14,506 bases of DNA, taken from an uncultured Lachnospiraceae bacterium (lineage in GTDB: Bacteria > Bacillota > Clostridia > Lachnospirales > Lachnospiraceae). Below the pieces are notes generated by a model, which worked only from the letters and a program-made list of their open reading frames with translations, had not been told where the DNA came from and did no database searches. The DNA is taken from assembly GCA_902773445.1 (NCBI GenBank), contig CACYEU010000057.1:1-14506 (forward strand), in the 5' to 3' direction. Both the position numbers and the translations under genes were made by a program. Positions 13,349 through 14,506 of this stretch are shown here, in pieces (positions within the stretch are counted from its first letter, which is position 1; the number at the start of each line of letters is the position of its first letter).

Positions 13349-14506
13349 TTAAGCCTCCTGTTCTTTTGCTTTGATCTCAGCTTCCTGTACCTCTGCCGGT
13401 GCCTGCTCATAGCGGACAAACTCATATGAATAATCGCCGCGTCCACCGGTCATCGAGCGAAGTGTCGTACAGTAATCGAACACACCTGTCATCGGAATCT
13501 CAGCCTCAACTTCCTGCTTGCCGTGACCGACCGGGTTCATGCCGAGCACGCGGCCGCGTCTCTTGTTCAGATCACCCATGACATCGCCTGTGTACGAATC
13601 CGGAACAACGACTTTAATATTGGCGATCGGCTCAAGAAGGACGGGTTTTGCTTCCATAAAGCCCTGCTTGAACGCCTGTGTCGTGGCTGTCTTGAAAGCC
13701 ATCTCGGATGAATCGACCGGATGATATGATCCGTCGTAAAGAGTTGCTTTGACGCCGACGACTGGGTATCCGGCAAGCGATCCGGCCAGGACTGAATCAT
13801 TCAGACCTTTCTCAACAGCCGGGAAATAGTTCTTCGGAACAGTACCGCCGACAACGCACTCTTCAAAGATATACGGTGTCTCGGTATCGCCTGACGGCTC
13901 GAAGCGCATCTTGACATGACCGTACTGTCCGTGTCCACCTGTCTGCTTCTTGTATTTGGAGTCGACATCGGAGTTGCCGCGGATCGTCTCACGGTAAGCG
14001 ACTTTTGGAGTCTCAAGAGCGACTTCAGCCTTGTAGCGTTCTTTGATCTTGCTGACTGTGACGTCAATATGCTGATCATCGATACCGTAGACAAGTGACT
14101 GACTGTTCTCTGAATCGACAACCGTCTTAAGTGTCATGTCCTCGGCCATCAGCTTGGCAAATGCCTGTGATACCTTGTCATCGTCGCCCTTTTTGACGAC
14201 CAGATAACGCTGATAGGTGTAGGGTTTTGAGAATTCAGGCGCCTCGAATGTGATCGGCTTCGCTTTGGTCGAAAGCGTATCGCCGGTCTTTGTCGAATTC
14301 AGCTTGCCTGCCGCGCCGATGTCGCCGGCCTGCAGTTCTTCGACTTCTTCAGGCTTGTTGCCCTTCATGACATAGATCTTGCCGGGCTTCTCTTCATTGC
14401 CTGAGTTGGCATTGTAGAGAACATCCGATCCCTTGATCGTGCCGGACATGACTTTGAAAAAGCTGTAGCGGCCGATGAACGGGTCGACCATTGTCTTGAA
14501 GACATA
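13349..14506 (-). CDS. EF-G-like translation GTPase paralog, C-terminal part
   Basis: The frame is open to the window edge (first residues YVFKTMVDPFIGRYSFFKV), so only the last 385 residues are present. The GTPase domain lies outside the window. What remains is domain II (FKVMSGTIKGSDVLYN, LQAGDIGAAGKL), domain III (PYTYQRYLVVKK, FAKLMAEDMTL), domain IV (KKQTGGHGQYGHVKM, GGTVPKNYFPAVEKG, YDGSYHPVDSSEMAFK) and domain V (GDVMGDLNKRRGRVLGMNP, LRSMTGGRGDYSYEF). The domain IV tip keeps the histidine of SYH that canonical EF-G uses in translocation. TGGHGQYGH, where main EF-G has a form nearer SGGRGQYGH, and the setting away from rpsL-rpsG-tuf favour the EF-G-like (FusA2-type) paralog over the main EF-G. 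The main role of such paralogs is unsettled. A charged tail (EVQEAEIKAKEQEA) closes the protein. Confidence 0.88.
   Translation of the reverse strand, partial: YVFKTMVDPFIGRYSFFKVMSGTIKGSDVLYNANSGNEEKPGKIYVMKGNKPEEVEELQAGDIGAAGKLNSTKTGDTLSTKAKPITFEAPEFSKPYTYQRYLVVKKGDDDKVSQAFAKLMAEDMTLKTVVDSENSQSLVYGIDDQHIDVTVSKIKERYKAEVALETPKVAYRETIRGNSDVDSKYKKQTGGHGQYGHVKMRFEPSGDTETPYIFEECVVGGTVPKNYFPAVEKGLNDSVLAGSLAGYPVVGVKATLYDGSYHPVDSSEMAFKTATTQAFKQGFMEAKPVLLEPIANIKVVVPDSYTGDVMGDLNKRRGRVLGMNPVGHGKQEVEAEIPMTGVFDYCTTLRSMTGGRGDYSYEFVRYEQAPAEVQEAEIKAKEQEA

Noticed and set aside
1..14506. CRISPR arrays, insertion sequences, tRNA or rRNA genes, phage genes
   Set aside because: No repeat-spacer pattern, transposase motif, terminal inverted repeats with target duplication, or RNA gene folds were found. 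The genes are ordinary chromosomal ones in a uniform direction.

Overview
The window is a gene-dense stretch of bacterial chromosome in which every credible gene lies on the minus strand. By eye the G+C content is close to 50%. Strong AGGAGG-type ribosome binding sites, an EF-G-like paralog beside a small P-loop protein, an NhaC-type antiporter, and the order yicC-gmk-rpoZ and rimO-pgsA all point to the Bacillota (Firmicutes), probably a Clostridia- or Erysipelotrichia-like anaerobe. The sequence alone does not give me a genus. I see no mobile elements, tRNA/rRNA genes or CRISPR arrays, and no gene-free stretch longer than about 100 bases.

Layout in the direction of transcription (high to low coordinates). 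(1) 14506-12920: the C-terminal part of an EF-G-like translation GTPase, followed by a 140-residue P-loop protein of unknown function. (2) 12919-12832: a short gap with a strong imperfect hairpin in front of leuS. (3) 12831-3133: a tightly packed run that looks like one operon: leuS, a 37-residue membrane microprotein, an HD-domain phosphohydrolase, yicC (RNase), gmk, rpoZ, rimO, pgsA, a membrane-anchored GNAT acetyltransferase fused to an RsiV/PdaC-like ectodomain, and eno. Several junctions overlap or share stop and ribosome-binding sequences, and a terminator-like hairpin follows eno. (4) 3039-1233: a half-size EamA/DMT-type membrane protein and an NhaC-family antiporter, 25 bases apart and probably co-transcribed. 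(5) 1152-1: argG behind its own recognisable promoter, cut off by the window edge about 20 codons before its expected end.

The large operon is mostly translation and RNA housekeeping: leucine charging of tRNA, RNA turnover, GMP phosphorylation, the RNA polymerase omega subunit, ribosomal protein S12 modification, phosphatidylglycerol synthesis and glycolysis. The least ordinary member is the GNAT-transmembrane-RsiV-like fusion. It places an acetyltransferase on the inside of the membrane and a domain related to a lysozyme-sensing or cell-wall domain on the outside. Other points to follow up are the P-loop partner of the EF-G-like factor, the microprotein missed by length cut-offs, and the leuS leader, which is not a T-box but could switch between two structures. 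Several database-style starts should be moved inward on ribosome-binding-site evidence (nhaC, DMT protein, GNAT fusion, pgsA, gmk, HD protein).
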